Positions 7,018 to 16,083 of a DNA stretch of 64,000 nt are shown piece by piece. The position numbers and the translations under genes are program-made. The DNA is from Nocardia aurantia (GTDB taxonomy: Bacteria; Actinomycetota; Actinomycetes; Mycobacteriales; Mycobacteriaceae): the NCBI RefSeq assembly GCF_009604425.1, contig NZ_WEGI01000011.1, forward strand, positions 248,001-312,000, in the 5' to 3' direction. The notes beneath the pieces were generated by a model. The model ran no database searches, was not told where the DNA came from, and worked only from the letters and a program-made list of their open reading frames with translations. Numbering within the stretch: the stretch's first letter is position 1; every line of letters begins with the position of its first letter.

Positions 7018-7857
7018 ATGTCAAGTGAATACGCGGCTCGCACCGGAACGGCAGTCGGCGTCAAGAGCAAGGGCGATTCATACGACGACATCGAGCCCTG
7101 GCTGAAGGAACTGGCGGATCTTCCCGCCGGCGGTGCCGAGCACGCGCGGTTGCGGTCGGAGATCATCGCCAAGTGCCTGCCGCTGGGTGAACACATCGCT
7201 CGTCGTTACAGTGGCCGTGGCGTCGACTTCGACGACCTGGCCCAGATCGCCGCGGTCGGCGTGATCCTGGCCGTCGACCGCTTCGACCCCGGCAACGGCG
7301 CGCCGTTCCTGTCGTTCGCGGTGCCGACGATCATGGGTGAGGTGCGGCGGTACTTCCGCGACAGCACCTGGGCGGTGCGGGTGCCGCGGCGGATCAAGGA
7401 GATCCAGCAGCGGCTGTCCACCGTGGTCCCGGAGCTGTCCCAGCGGCTGGGGCATTCGCCCACCGCGCAGCAGCTGGCCGACGAGCTCGGGATCGAGCCC
7501 GGTGAGGTCACCCAGGCGCTGATCGCGAGCAACTGCTACACCACCGATTCCCTGGACACCGACTCCGGCACGGGCGACGAGGGCGACCGGCCCGTCTCGC
7601 AGCTGGAGCGGCTGGCGGTCGAGGACAACGGCTACAACCTGGTCGAGGAGACGCTGACCGCGGGCCCGCTGCTGGCGGCGCTGCCCGAGCGCGAACGCCG
7701 CATCCTGATCATGCGTTACGGCGACGGCAAGACGCAGGCCGAGATCGCGCGTGAGATCGGCGTCTCGCAGATGCAGGTCTCGCGACTGCTCTCGCGCACG
7801 CTGGCCAGCCTGCGCGAGCAGGCGGTGAATCCGCGGGAGTTGTCGACGGTGGCCTGA
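7018..7857 (+). CDS. sigF: RNA polymerase sigma factor SigF (SigB/SigF/SigG family)
   Basis: A 279-residue group 3 sigma factor. Region 2 includes RYSGRGVDFDDLAQIAAVG, with SFAVPTIMGEVRRYFRD leading to region 2.4 and WAVRVPRRIKEIQQRL for region 3; region 4 ends with RRILIMRYGDGKTQAEIA then VSQMQVSRLLSRTL as the DNA-binding helix-turn-helix. These are hallmarks of stress and sporulation sigma factors controlled by RsbW-type anti-sigma factors. ATG at 7018 follows GAGGA at 8-nt spacing. Unlike mycobacteria, no anti-sigma gene lies directly upstream; two RsbW-like genes and a STAS gene are 5-6 kb away. Two SigF-type promoters upstream suggest positive autoregulation. Confidence 0.95.
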   Translation: MSSEYAARTGTAVGVKSKGDSYDDIEPWLKELADLPAGGAEHARLRSEIIAKCLPLGEHIARRYSGRGVDFDDLAQIAAVGVILAVDRFDPGNGAPFLSFAVPTIMGEVRRYFRDSTWAVRVPRRIKEIQQRLSTVVPELSQRLGHSPTAQQLADELGIEPGEVTQALIASNCYTTDSLDTDSGTGDEGDRPVSQLERLAVEDNGYNLVEETLTAGPLLAALPERERRILIMRYGDGKTQAEIAREIGVSQMQVSRLLSRTLASLREQAVNPRELSTVA

Positions 7858-7878
7858 GGGCCGGCCGACAGCGCGTTC

Positions 7879-7920
7879 ACGCCCGCGCCCCCGGAACGTT
7901 GGTTCCGGGGGCGCGGGCGT
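7879..7920 (+). terminator. Strong hairpin downstream of sigF
   Basis: A perfect 19-bp inverted repeat (7879-7897 with 7902-7920) and a GTTG loop, 21 nt after the sigF stop. It has no U-tract but is a very stable stem and the likely end of the sigF transcript. From 7921 to the kup start I see nothing else. Confidence 0.7.
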
Positions 7921-8155
7921 TGCTCGGTGCGCGCTGCCGGCACAGTCGCTCGGCGCGAATCGCCGGTGGGAATGCGGCGCGGCGGCCCGGAACGGGGGAT
8001 GACCCGCGGGAGGCGGCCGTCCCGGGGAATAGTCGTCGAATCCGGCGGTATTTCCCCGATATTCGCGCACATTCCCTCGTGCGCTTCCGGTCGCGGACCC
8101 GCGCCCGAGCGATCGGACGGTCCGCGGCGCAACGAGTTTCGTGAGGAGCGGGCCG

Positions 8156-10120
8156 ATGGTCGAGGTGCACGGGACGGTCGGCGGTGGCCCGGCGTTCACG
8201 GTCCGCCGGACCGCCGGGGCGCGGGTGCGCGACACCGCCCGGTGGGGTCCGGCGGTGGGGGCGCTGGGGGTGGTGTTCGGCGATATCGGGACCAGTCCGA
8301 TCTACACCCTGCAGTCGGTGTTCGATCCCGATGATCCGCATCCGCTGCGGGCAGGCGCCGACGAGGTGTACGGCGTTGTCTCCCTGGTGTTCTGGTCGGT
8401 CACGATCATCGTCACGCTGACCTACGTGCTGCTCGCGATGCGCGCCGACAACGACGGCGAGGGCGGGATCATGGCCCTGATCACGCTCGTGCGCCGGTGG
8501 GGCGCGGGACACGGGCGGCGGCTGATCGCCGTGCTGGCCGCGCTCGGAATCTTCGGCGCCGCACTGTTCTTCGGCGACAGCATGATCACCCCGGCGATCT
8601 CGGTGCTGTCCGCCGTGGAGGGGGTGAAGGTGATCCGGCCCGGGTTCGGCGGGTTCGTGGTGCCGATCACCGTCGTGATCATCGTCGCGCTGTTCCTGGT
8701 GCAGCGGTGGGGGACCGGTGCGGTGGGGCGGCTGTTCGGGCCGATCATGATCGCGTGGTTCGTGACGATCGGCGCCTGCGGGATCGCCGGAATCACCCGG
8801 CGGCCGGGCATTCTCACGGCGCTGTCACCGGTCTGCGCGGTCCGGTTCCTCGCCGGGCACTTCGGTGCGGCGTTCTTCGCGCTGGCGGCGATCGTGCTCG
8901 CGGTGACCGGGGCCGAGGCGCTGTACGCCGATATGGGCCATTTCGGGCGGCGATCGATCACCCGCGCGTGGCTGGTGCTGGTGTTCCCGGCGTGCACGCT
9001 GAGCTATCTCGGTCAGGGCGCGCTGATCCTGGACGATCCCGCGCACGCGAGCAGCCCGTTCTTCCTGCTCGCGCCCGCGTGGGCCCGGCTGCCGGTGGTG
9101 CTGCTGGCCACCGCGGCCACGGTGATCGCCGCGCAGGCCGTGATCACCGGCGCGTATTCCGTCGCGTCGCAGGCGGCCCGGCTGGGATACCTGCCCCGGC
9201 TGCGGATCACGCACACCTCGGCGTCGCGGCCGGGCCGGATCTACGTGCCGTGGGTCAACTGGCTGCTGCTGGTCGCGGTGCTGACCCTGGTGTTCGCGTT
9301 CCGCAGTTCGGGCGCGCTGGCCTACGCCTTCGGGATGGCGGTGACGGGCACCATCACCATCACGACCCTGTTGTTCTTCTTCCTGGCGCGGGCGCGGTGG
9401 AACGTGCCGCGGTGGCTGATCGTGGTGGGCGCGGCGCCGCTGCTCACCGTGGACCTGCTGTTCCTCGCCGCCAACCTCACCAAGTTCGCGCACGGTGGCT
9501 GGGTGCCGCTGCTGATCGCCGCGGCCGTCTTCGTGGTCCTCACCACCTGGCAGCGTGGGCGGGAACTCGTTGCCGCACAACGGATCCGGCGAGAGGGGCC
9601 GCTGCACCGGTTCGTCGAGCAGTTGGTCGCCGGGAGCCCGCCCACGGCGAGCGTGCCGGGGACCGCGATCTACCTGGATCGGGACAAGCACACCGCGCCA
9701 CTGGCCTTGCGCGCCATGGCCGAACACGCGCACGCCCGGCACGAGCACATCGTGATCCTGGCGCTGGAGGTGCGGCCGGTGCCACGGGTGCCGGACGCGG
9801 ACCGACTCGTGGTCGAACACCTGGGCCCGGCCCACGACCGGATCGCGCACGTCACCGCCCGCTACGGCTATCTGGAGACGCCGGACGTGCCCAAGGCGCT
9901 GGCGGGGGTCGATCCGGCCGCCACCGACGGACCGCTGGATCTCGAGGAGGCCTCGTACTTCCTGTCCACCATCGAGCTGAGTCCCGGTCCGGCCCGGACC
10001 ATGATGCGCTGGCGCAAACGGCTTTTCATCGCGACCTCGTACCTCGCCGCCGACGCCGCCGGCTACTTCGGTCTGCCACGGGATCGGACCGTGGTCCTGG
10101 CGTATCGACTGGAGGTGTGA
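8156..10120 (+). CDS. kup: KUP family potassium uptake protein
   Basis: A 654-residue membrane protein that starts with the KUP hallmark GVVFGDIGTSPIYTL, followed by about twelve hydrophobic spans and a cytoplasmic C-terminal domain of about 200 residues (VPGTAIYLDRDKHTAPLALR, later GYLETPDVPKAL). Length and order match the family, which takes up K+ with protons. The ATG at 8156 was chosen over a GTG at 8141, which overlaps the GTGAGGAGC ribosome-binding site. It sits alone between the sigF hairpin and a convergent gene. K+ uptake fits an osmotic or stress setting, but no SigF box was seen before it. Confidence 0.93.
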   Translation: MVEVHGTVGGGPAFTVRRTAGARVRDTARWGPAVGALGVVFGDIGTSPIYTLQSVFDPDDPHPLRAGADEVYGVVSLVFWSVTIIVTLTYVLLAMRADNDGEGGIMALITLVRRWGAGHGRRLIAVLAALGIFGAALFFGDSMITPAISVLSAVEGVKVIRPGFGGFVVPITVVIIVALFLVQRWGTGAVGRLFGPIMIAWFVTIGACGIAGITRRPGILTALSPVCAVRFLAGHFGAAFFALAAIVLAVTGAEALYADMGHFGRRSITRAWLVLVFPACTLSYLGQGALILDDPAHASSPFFLLAPAWARLPVVLLATAATVIAAQAVITGAYSVASQAARLGYLPRLRITHTSASRPGRIYVPWVNWLLLVAVLTLVFAFRSSGALAYAFGMAVTGTITITTLLFFFLARARWNVPRWLIVVGAAPLLTVDLLFLAANLTKFAHGGWVPLLIAAAVFVVLTTWQRGRELVAAQRIRREGPLHRFVEQLVAGSPPTASVPGTAIYLDRDKHTAPLALRAMAEHAHARHEHIVILALEVRPVPRVPDADRLVVEHLGPAHDRIAHVTARYGYLETPDVPKALAGVDPAATDGPLDLEEASYFLSTIELSPGPARTMMRWRKRLFIATSYLAADAAGYFGLPRDRTVVLAYRLEV

Positions 10121-10203
10121 GCAACCGCCGAATCTGTTGCCGCGCAGGGGTGTCGGAGTGGTCGCGGCGCGGCGGTGCGAGGGTGGTGGTGGCGTGGCCT
10201 GGG

Positions 10204-10275
10204 TCCGAAGTGCCGCTCGCACAGCCTGTTTCGGACATCCGGCGGTAGAGGGCCCGAAGGTTCGAGCCCTCCACC
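10204..10275. terminator. Nested inverted repeats between convergent genes
   Basis: Two stem-loops follow kup: TCCGAA/TTCGGA (10204-10209 with 10230-10235), and a compound stem at 10244-10275 made of GGT/ACC, GAGGGC/GCCCTC and CGAA/TTCG. They lie between the stops of kup and the leftward MmgE/PrpD gene and could end both transcripts. The 194-bp gap has no gene. Confidence 0.45.
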
Positions 10276-10314
10276 CCGGTACACCGATCCTCGTCGATCG
10301 GTGGCAGATACCGA

Positions 10315-11736
10315 TCAGGCGTGCAGCAGACCGGTGAGTTCGGACAGATCCGTCAGTTCCGCGAGACCGTAGGTGAGTGCGGTGATCCGGTCGGCGGTCT
10401 CCGTGGAGACCACGCGGGTCGCGTTGAGGCGGAACTTCGTCGCCAGTTCCTCGGCGGACAGCGGGTTCGCCGCGCCGCCGCGATTGGCGTCGACGCGCTC
10501 CTCCAGCACCCGGCCGTCACGCAGGGTGGCCCGCAGGACCGCGGGGAACTGGTGCGGGAAGATCTCGTCGCAGCGCGCGTCCGGAACGCAGGTCACCTTG
10601 GCCGCCAGCGCGAGCCGTTCCGGATCGGCCGCGGCCGCATCGGTGAAATCGTCGTGGAACAGGCCGAGCCCGCCGCCGCCGAGCAGCGCCGCCGCGACCG
10701 TGTAGGGGCCGGAGAAGGCGGCGTGATAGCCGGAGCTGGGGTGGATCTTGTCCGCGCGCGGTTCGCCGATCGTGCGCAATACCGCGGTGGGCGCGCCCAA
10801 TTCGAGCGATTCGATGTCGGCGGCGGTGACGCCCTGGGCCCGCAGCGCGCGGGCGGCGTCGATGCCCGCGTGCGTGAAGTGGTTGCACGGGTAGGGCTTG
10901 AAGAAGATGCCGGGCAGTTCCCACTGCTCGCCGAGGCCGCGCGTGATCGCGTCGGGATCGGATTGGTCGCCGCAGAACGCTTGCAGCAGACCGAATCTGC
11001 CCTCCAGCACGGTCGGCGGGCCGGTGATCCCGAAGCGCGCCATGCCCGCCGCGGTCACCGCCGCGTGCGCGGCCCAGCCGCAGTGCACCCGCTTGACCGT
11101 GCCGCCGGTCCGGTTCGCTTCCAGCAGACCGGAACCCATGCTCGACGCGATACCGAGGGTGTCGGCGATACCGGCTTCGTCGACGCCGGACAGCATGGCG
11201 CAGGCCACCGCCGCGCCCAGTGCGCCGCAGATCGCGGTCGCGTGCAGCCCACGTTCGAAGAACACCGAATTGCCCAGTGCCTCATCGTATCCGGCCATGC
11301 CGAGCCGCACGGTGATCTCGACGCCGACGCCGATGGCATCCAGTAGCGCGGCCCCGGAAGCGCCGCGCGCCTCGGCCACCGCGAGCGCCGCCGGTACGAC
11401 GGAGGCCGACGGGTGCAGCACCGACGGCAGATGCGTGTCGTCGAAATCCAGTGAGTGCGCGAGGGTTCCGTTGACCAGCGCGGCGCTCGGCTCGGGCAGC
11501 CGATCGCCGGACCCGATCGCGGTGGCACGGCCGGAGCCGCCCCACTCGCGGACCAGCTCGCCGACGGCCTGTCCGGGCTTCTCCGAGGTCGCGGCCAGGC
11601 TGTTGCCGAGCACGTCCAGCACCCGGCGGGCGGCATCGGCCCGCAGTTCCGGCGCGAGGCCGTTCGCCCGCACGTCCGTGGCGAATTCGGCCAGTCGCTG
11701 CACGATCGTCCGCGTCGTACCACTCGCCTGTGTCAT
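10315..11736 (-). CDS. MmgE/PrpD family protein 1
   Basis: A 473-residue protein of typical family length, with an early SLDFDDTHLPSVLHPSASVV stretch (conserved His/Asp), a central ASSMGSGLLEANRTGGTVKR segment and KPYPCNHFTHAGIDAA. The family includes 2-methylcitrate dehydratase, cis-aconitate decarboxylase and iminodisuccinate epimerase, all acting on small di- or tricarboxylates by proton abstraction; the exact reaction cannot be read from sequence. The start ATG overlaps the stop of the cyclase gene (ATGA). It is the last gene of a four-gene leftward operon (CaiB, CitE-like, cyclase, MmgE/PrpD). A second family member lies in the divergent operon. Confidence 0.9.
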   Translation of the reverse strand: MTQASGTTRTIVQRLAEFATDVRANGLAPELRADAARRVLDVLGNSLAATSEKPGQAVGELVREWGGSGRATAIGSGDRLPEPSAALVNGTLAHSLDFDDTHLPSVLHPSASVVPAALAVAEARGASGAALLDAIGVGVEITVRLGMAGYDEALGNSVFFERGLHATAICGALGAAVACAMLSGVDEAGIADTLGIASSMGSGLLEANRTGGTVKRVHCGWAAHAAVTAAGMARFGITGPPTVLEGRFGLLQAFCGDQSDPDAITRGLGEQWELPGIFFKPYPCNHFTHAGIDAARALRAQGVTAADIESLELGAPTAVLRTIGEPRADKIHPSSGYHAAFSGPYTVAAALLGGGGLGLFHDDFTDAAAADPERLALAAKVTCVPDARCDEIFPHQFPAVLRATLRDGRVLEERVDANRGGAANPLSAEELATKFRLNATRVVSTETADRITALTYGLAELTDLSELTGLLHA

Positions 11737-12578
11737 GACCGAGAGCCTCCGTGGGTATGCGCCGACACCGCCGCGAGCGGGCGGATCGGGGAGCCGGTGC
11801 CGCCGACGATGCGGAGGGGGGCGAGCAGGAAGACGAACTCCCGCACGCCGGATTCGGCGATTTCCTCCAGGTTCAGGTGTTCCATGATGAAGATGCCCGA
11901 CTCCACCAGCAGGACTCGGTGCACGGGCAGCACGGCGTGCCCGGCGCCGGCGGGGATCTGCTCGTAGGCGGTGGTGTCCGCGCCGGTGGCGACGATGCCG
12001 CGGGAGGCGAGCCATTGTGCCGCTTCGACATTCGCGCCCGGGACGCCGGAATCCTTGCCCATGTAGGCGGCCGGGTCGCCGAAGTTGCGGGCCCAGCCGG
12101 TGCGGATCAGCGCCACGTCGCCGGGACCCGGTTCGGCCCCGGCGAGTTCGGCCGCCGCGTCCAGATCCGCGGCGGTGACGCCGTATCCGGGGTCCAGGGT
12201 CGGAACGCCGTGCACCGCGGCCACATCCAGCAGCACCGCGCGGCGCAGCAGGCCGGGCAGGTTCTCCGCGCCGTGGGTCTTGAACGCGCCGCCGAGCTGG
12301 GCCTCGGCCGCGTCGACGTCGCCGTGCAGCTTGCCGCAGTGGCTGACGTGCGACAGCGCGTCGATGTGGGTGCCGACGTGCCCGCCGGTCACGATGATCT
12401 CGTTCGCCGCCGAACCGCCGTCGGGCCGCTGCATGTCGCCGTGCCGGCGGATCAGCGTCATCCGGAAGCCCGGATGGTTCGGGGAGCACGGCATTCCGGT
12501 GAAGAACGGCTGGCCGAGCTCGATGAGCCGGACTCCGCCCGATACCGCCGCCAGCAGCGGGTCCTGGGTGCGTGTCAT
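11733..12578 (-). CDS. Cyclase family metal-dependent hydrolase
   Basis: A 281-residue protein of the cyclase/kynurenine-formamidase superfamily. The signature GGHVGTHIDALSHVSH supplies the metal-binding His and Asp residues, and ALIRTGW is a conserved strand. Members hydrolyse amides, formamides or strained rings, including isatin and cyclic precursors. In this operon it may cleave an amide or half-amide before CoA activation, which is inference from context. The ATG overlaps the upstream CitE-like stop (ATGA) and the stop overlaps the MmgE/PrpD start, so four genes are translationally coupled. Confidence 0.85.
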   Translation of the reverse strand: MTRTQDPLLAAVSGGVRLIELGQPFFTGMPCSPNHPGFRMTLIRRHGDMQRPDGGSAANEIIVTGGHVGTHIDALSHVSHCGKLHGDVDAAEAQLGGAFKTHGAENLPGLLRRAVLLDVAAVHGVPTLDPGYGVTAADLDAAAELAGAEPGPGDVALIRTGWARNFGDPAAYMGKDSGVPGANVEAAQWLASRGIVATGADTTAYEQIPAGAGHAVLPVHRVLLVESGIFIMEHLNLEEIAESGVREFVFLLAPLRIVGGTGSPIRPLAAVSAHTHGGSRS

Positions 12579-13426
12579 AGGAGATGACCTTCCTGGATGT
12601 TCTCGTCGTGTCTGTCCTGCGGCTCGGTGGCGTCGGCGATCTCCAGCACCCAGCGGGCGCGGGCGACGATCGCGGCGTCGACGAACTGTCCGTTGCGGTC
12701 GACGAACGCGGCCCTGGACGCCGCGAGCCCCTCGATCAGCTCACGGGCCCAGGACGTCTCGGCCGGATCCGGCGCGCACACCTCGTGCACGACCGGGATC
12801 TGCGCGGGGTGGATCACCGACCGGCCGAAGAAACCGGCCCGGCGGCCCGCGGCCGTGCTCGCGCGCAGTCCGTCCAGATCGCGCACCGCGGTCCAGACGC
12901 TCTGCACCGGGCTGGGCAGCCCGGCCGCGCGGGCGGCGACCACGATCCGCGACCGCGGCCAGCTCAGCGCCTCACCGCCGGCGACCCGCAGGTCGGCGGC
13001 CAGATCGGCCTCGCCGAGCGAGATTCCGGCGACCATCGGGTGCGCGGTCGCGAGGTCGAGCGCGCGCTCGACACCGAGCGCGGATTCGAGCACCGGGTAG
13101 ACCGGCACGCCGAGCGTGTCGGCCACCCGGCGCAACTCGCCGGGGTCCTCGGATTTGGGGACCCGGACCCCGGCGAGCGCTCCGGGAGCGTCGGCCAGCG
13201 CGCGCAGATCGGCCTGGCCGACCGCGCTGTCCGGAGCGTTCATCCGCACGTACGCCGGATGCCCGGCGGCCAGCGCCGCCAGCACGTTGCGCCGCGCGAT
13301 GTCCTTGTCCGCCGCCGACACCGCATCCTCGAGATCGAGGATCACCGCGTCGGCGGGCCCGGCGAGGGCCTTGCCGATCCGGTCCGCCCGGTCACCGGGG
13401 ACGTAGAGCCAGCTGCGGGGCGTCAC
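12575..13426 (-). CDS. CitE-like HpcH/HpaI CoA-ester lyase
   Basis: A 283-residue TIM-barrel protein with the CitE start PRSWLYVPGDRADRI, AVILDLEDAV (Mg-binding acidic residues), GVRVPKSEDPGE and SVIHPAQIPVV near the end. Family members cleave or form malyl-, citramalyl- or citryl-thioesters, giving acetyl-CoA and an oxo acid. Lying directly after a CaiB CoA-transferase, it is the obvious candidate for C-C cleavage of the CoA-activated acid. The GTG start overlaps the CaiB stop (GTGA), and its stop overlaps the cyclase start. The last about 20 residues are hydrophilic and look like an unconserved tail. Confidence 0.88.
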   Translation of the reverse strand: MTPRSWLYVPGDRADRIGKALAGPADAVILDLEDAVSAADKDIARRNVLAALAAGHPAYVRMNAPDSAVGQADLRALADAPGALAGVRVPKSEDPGELRRVADTLGVPVYPVLESALGVERALDLATAHPMVAGISLGEADLAADLRVAGGEALSWPRSRIVVAARAAGLPSPVQSVWTAVRDLDGLRASTAAGRRAGFFGRSVIHPAQIPVVHEVCAPDPAETSWARELIEGLAASRAAFVDRNGQFVDAAIVARARWVLEIADATEPQDRHDENIQEGHLL

Positions 13427-14610
13427 TTGACGACGCCCTTGTCGCGCAGTCGCGCCAATTCGGCCTCGTCGACCCCGTAGTGGCCGAGGATCTCGGCGGT
13501 GTGCGCGCTCAGGGGCGCGCCGGCCGAGGTGATCGCGCCCGGCGTCTCCGACAGCCGGAACAGCACGTTCTGCATCTTGACCGGGCCGAGTTCGTCGTCC
13601 TGCACGGTGGCGATGGTGCCCAGCGCCGCGTACTGCGGGTCGGCCATCACGTCCGCGGCGTTGTAGATCGGGGCGACCGCGGCCTGGGCCTCCTCGAACG
13701 CCTTCACCACCTCGTCCCGGTCGCGGGCGGCGATCCAGGAACCGACCGCCTCGTCGAGTTCGTCGGCGTGCTCGGCGCGCTGCGCGCCGGTGGCGAACCA
13801 CGGTTCATCGATGAACTCCGGGCGCCCGACCAGGCGCATGACCCGCTCCGCGATCGACTGCGCGCTGGTGGAGATCGCCACCCAGCTGTCGTCGCGGGTG
13901 CGGTAGGTGTTGCGCGGCGCGTTGTTGGTGGACCGGTTGCCGGTGCGCGGCTGCAACTGACCGAGCTGGTCGTAGGCGATGACCTGCGGGCCGAGCAGGG
14001 TCAGGATCGGTTCGATGATGGCGAGGTCGACGACCTGCCCGTGGCCGGTCTGCTCGCGGGCGCGCAGGGCCGTCATGACGGCGAAAGCCGTTGTCAGCGC
14101 TGCGATTCCGTCGGCGAGGCCGAACGGCGGCAGCATCGGCGGGCCGTCCGGCTCACCGCTGATCGCGGCGAACCCGCTCATCGCCTCGGCGAGGGTGCCG
14201 AAGCCGGGTCGCTTGGCGTACGGGCCGATCTGGCCGAATCCGGTGACGCGCGCGAGAACCAGGCCGGGGTTGATCTCGCGCAGCTGTTCGTAGCCGAGGC
14301 CCCAGCGTTCCAGGGTGCCGGGACGGAAGTTCTCGATCACCACGTCCGCGTCGGCGACGAGCCTGCGGAAGATCTCCTGGCCCTCGGGCGAACCGAGATA
14401 GAGGGTGATGGCTTTCTTGTTGCGGCCCAGCATCTTCCACCACAGGCCGACGCCGTCGCGCTGCGCGCCGTGGCTGCGGACCGGGTCGCCTGCGGGGTGT
14501 TCGATCTTGACGACCTCGGCGCCGTAGTCGCCGAGCATCGTGGCCGCCAGCGGACCCGCGAACAGGGTGGCCGTGTCCAGCACCCGGATCCCGGACAATG
14601 CGCCCGCCAT
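13423..14610 (-). CDS. CaiB/BaiF family CoA-transferase
   Basis: A 395-residue class III CoA-transferase: the start GIRVLDTATLFAGPLAATMLGDYGAEVVKIE in order, then VVIENFRPGTLERWGLGY, RVTGFGQIGPYAKRPGFGTL and a G-L-A-D-G segment that holds the candidate catalytic Asp. These enzymes move CoA between carboxylates. As first gene of the operon it would activate the substrate for the CitE-like lyase. The ATG has an AAAGGCAGG upstream. The shared motif at 14652-14670 lies 42 nt upstream, so IclR control is likely. Confidence 0.9.
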   Translation of the reverse strand: MAGALSGIRVLDTATLFAGPLAATMLGDYGAEVVKIEHPAGDPVRSHGAQRDGVGLWWKMLGRNKKAITLYLGSPEGQEIFRRLVADADVVIENFRPGTLERWGLGYEQLREINPGLVLARVTGFGQIGPYAKRPGFGTLAEAMSGFAAISGEPDGPPMLPPFGLADGIAALTTAFAVMTALRAREQTGHGQVVDLAIIEPILTLLGPQVIAYDQLGQLQPRTGNRSTNNAPRNTYRTRDDSWVAISTSAQSIAERVMRLVGRPEFIDEPWFATGAQRAEHADELDEAVGSWIAARDRDEVVKAFEEAQAAVAPIYNAADVMADPQYAALGTIATVQDDELGPVKMQNVLFRLSETPGAITSAGAPLSAHTAEILGHYGVDEAELARLRDKGVVK

Positions 14611-14651
14611 GGGAGTACCTGCCTTTCTGGCGTCCCACCGGCAATCTCCGT

Positions 14652-14670
14652 CGTTTCGCCAAGAGGAACG
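14652..14670. promoter_or_regulatory. Putative IclR operator in the caiB promoter region
   Basis: CGTTTC-GCCAAGA-GGAACG, 19 bp, an imperfect palindrome. The same architecture (CGTTTC-N7-GRAACG) occurs at 14807-14825 and at 27195-27213. Confidence 0.65.
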
Positions 14671-14806
14671 ATTGTGAACTTCAGGTTTCGGGGCGACGGT
14701 CCCCGGCTGTTCACCAAGTTCGCACTGATAGTGCGTGTACGTCAAGTTACGAGGAAATATTGACCTGGGGCGAGACGGGTGTCACGATAGCCCGCATCAG
14801 ACAGAA

Positions 14807-14825
14807 CGTTTCTCTAATCGGAACG
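14807..14825. promoter_or_regulatory. Putative IclR operator before the ABC transporter operon
   Basis: CGTTTC-TCTAATC-GGAACG, 19 bp. It ends 8 nt before the ATG of the binding-protein gene, right at its ribosome-binding site, so a bound regulator would block transcription or initiation. Confidence 0.65.
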
Positions 14826-14832
14826 AGGTGAC

Positions 14833-16083
14833 ATGTCCGCGCGAAAGCTCATCGTCGCGCTCGGCGCGTGCGCATTGCTCGCGATCGTGGCCGGGTGCGG
14901 GGGGTCGGCCCCGATGGGGGCCGCCGGCGCGGCCGGCCAGCGCGACAAGGGCCCGGTCAAGATCGGGGCGCTGCATCCGGTCAGCGGGTCCAACGCGGTC
15001 GACGGCCTGCAGATGCGCCGGGGTGCGCAGCTGGCGGTCGACGCGATCAACGCGGCCGGGGGGATCAAATCCCTCGGCGGCCGCAAGGTCGAGCTGGTCA
15101 CCGGCGACACCCAGGGCAAGGCCGACATCGGCCAGAGCGAGGCGCAGCGGCTGATCTCGGCCGGCGCGGTCGGCCTGGTCGGCACCTACCAGAGCGCGGT
15201 GAGCACGAACGTCTCCGTGGTCGCCGAGCGCAACCGGGTGCCGTTCGTGATGGACGTGACCGCCAGCGACACCATCTTCGCCCACGGCTACCGGTACGTG
15301 TTCCGCGTGCAGCCGGGCAGCAAGGTGATCGCGACGGCCGCGGCCCAGTACCTGAAGCAGGTGTCCGAGCAGTCCGGTAAGCCGGTGCACAAGGTCGCCT
15401 TCCTGCACGAGCAGAGCGATTTCGGCAGCGGCGCGGCCGACGCGTTCAATGCCGCCGCACAGCAGCTCGGCATCGCGCTGGGTCCGAACATCAGCTACGA
15501 CGCGGCCAGCGTCAGCGACCTCACCGCACAGATCACGCAGGTCAAGGCCTCGGGCGCGGATGTGCTGGCGATCGCCGGCTACTACCGCGACAGCCTGCTG
15601 GCGGCGAAGGCGATCGCCTCGGTGAAGCCGGACCTGTCCGCGGTGTGGGGCGTCACCAACGGCGCCTACGATCAGCCGAAGTTCGTCTCCGACGCGGGAG
15701 CGCTCGGCGACCTGTACTTCAACACGAATTACCATTACGACGCGACCAACCCGCCGACCACCGCCCTGCGCGAGCAGTACCAGCGCACCTTCGGTGATCC
15801 GATGCGGACCGGCGCGGTGCTGTCCTACGACGCGGTCCAGGTGATCGCGCAGGCGGTCGAGAAGGCCGGCAGCACCGACACCGAGAAGGTGCGCGACGCG
15901 ATCGCCGCGAATCAGGTCGCACCCCTGACCGTGGGCAAAGGTCCGATCGCATTCGCCGGCAACGGCGACAACAGCAACGCCGCACCGGTCCTGATGCAGG
16001 TCCAGGCCGGGCAGGTGAAGCAGGTGTATCCCCCCGAGAAGGCCGAATCCCGGCCCGAATACCAGGTGACATGGCGGCCATGA
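14833..16083 (+). CDS. Branched-chain-type ABC transporter substrate-binding lipoprotein
   Basis: A 416-residue periplasmic-binding-type lipoprotein. The signal ends in a lipobox at AIVAGC (Cys at about 22), and the mature protein starts KIGALHPVSGSNAVDGLQMRRG, typical of the LivJ/type I peripheral binding family, with LITAG-like QRLISAGAVGLVGTYQSAV and a closing LSYDAVQVIAQAVEKAG helix. It captures the substrate outside the cell for the LivHMGF-like importer encoded downstream. Related proteins bind amino acids, amides, urea or aromatic acids, so the ligand is open. Its stop overlaps the permease start. The IclR-type site sits just before the gene. Confidence 0.92.
   Translation: MSARKLIVALGACALLAIVAGCGGSAPMGAAGAAGQRDKGPVKIGALHPVSGSNAVDGLQMRRGAQLAVDAINAAGGIKSLGGRKVELVTGDTQGKADIGQSEAQRLISAGAVGLVGTYQSAVSTNVSVVAERNRVPFVMDVTASDTIFAHGYRYVFRVQPGSKVIATAAAQYLKQVSEQSGKPVHKVAFLHEQSDFGSGAADAFNAAAQQLGIALGPNISYDAASVSDLTAQITQVKASGADVLAIAGYYRDSLLAAKAIASVKPDLSAVWGVTNGAYDQPKFVSDAGALGDLYFNTNYHYDATNPPTTALREQYQRTFGDPMRTGAVLSYDAVQVIAQAVEKAGSTDTEKVRDAIAANQVAPLTVGKGPIAFAGNGDNSNAAPVLMQVQAGQVKQVYPPEKAESRPEYQVTWRP

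Noticed and set aside
10145..10280. tRNA-like features after kup: GGTGTCGGAGTGGTC resembling a D-arm and GGTTCGAGCCCTCC resembling a T-arm
   Set aside because: The two parts are about 110 nt apart, no anticodon arm fits, and acceptor and T stems have mismatches. The T-like arm is better explained as part of a hairpin terminator.
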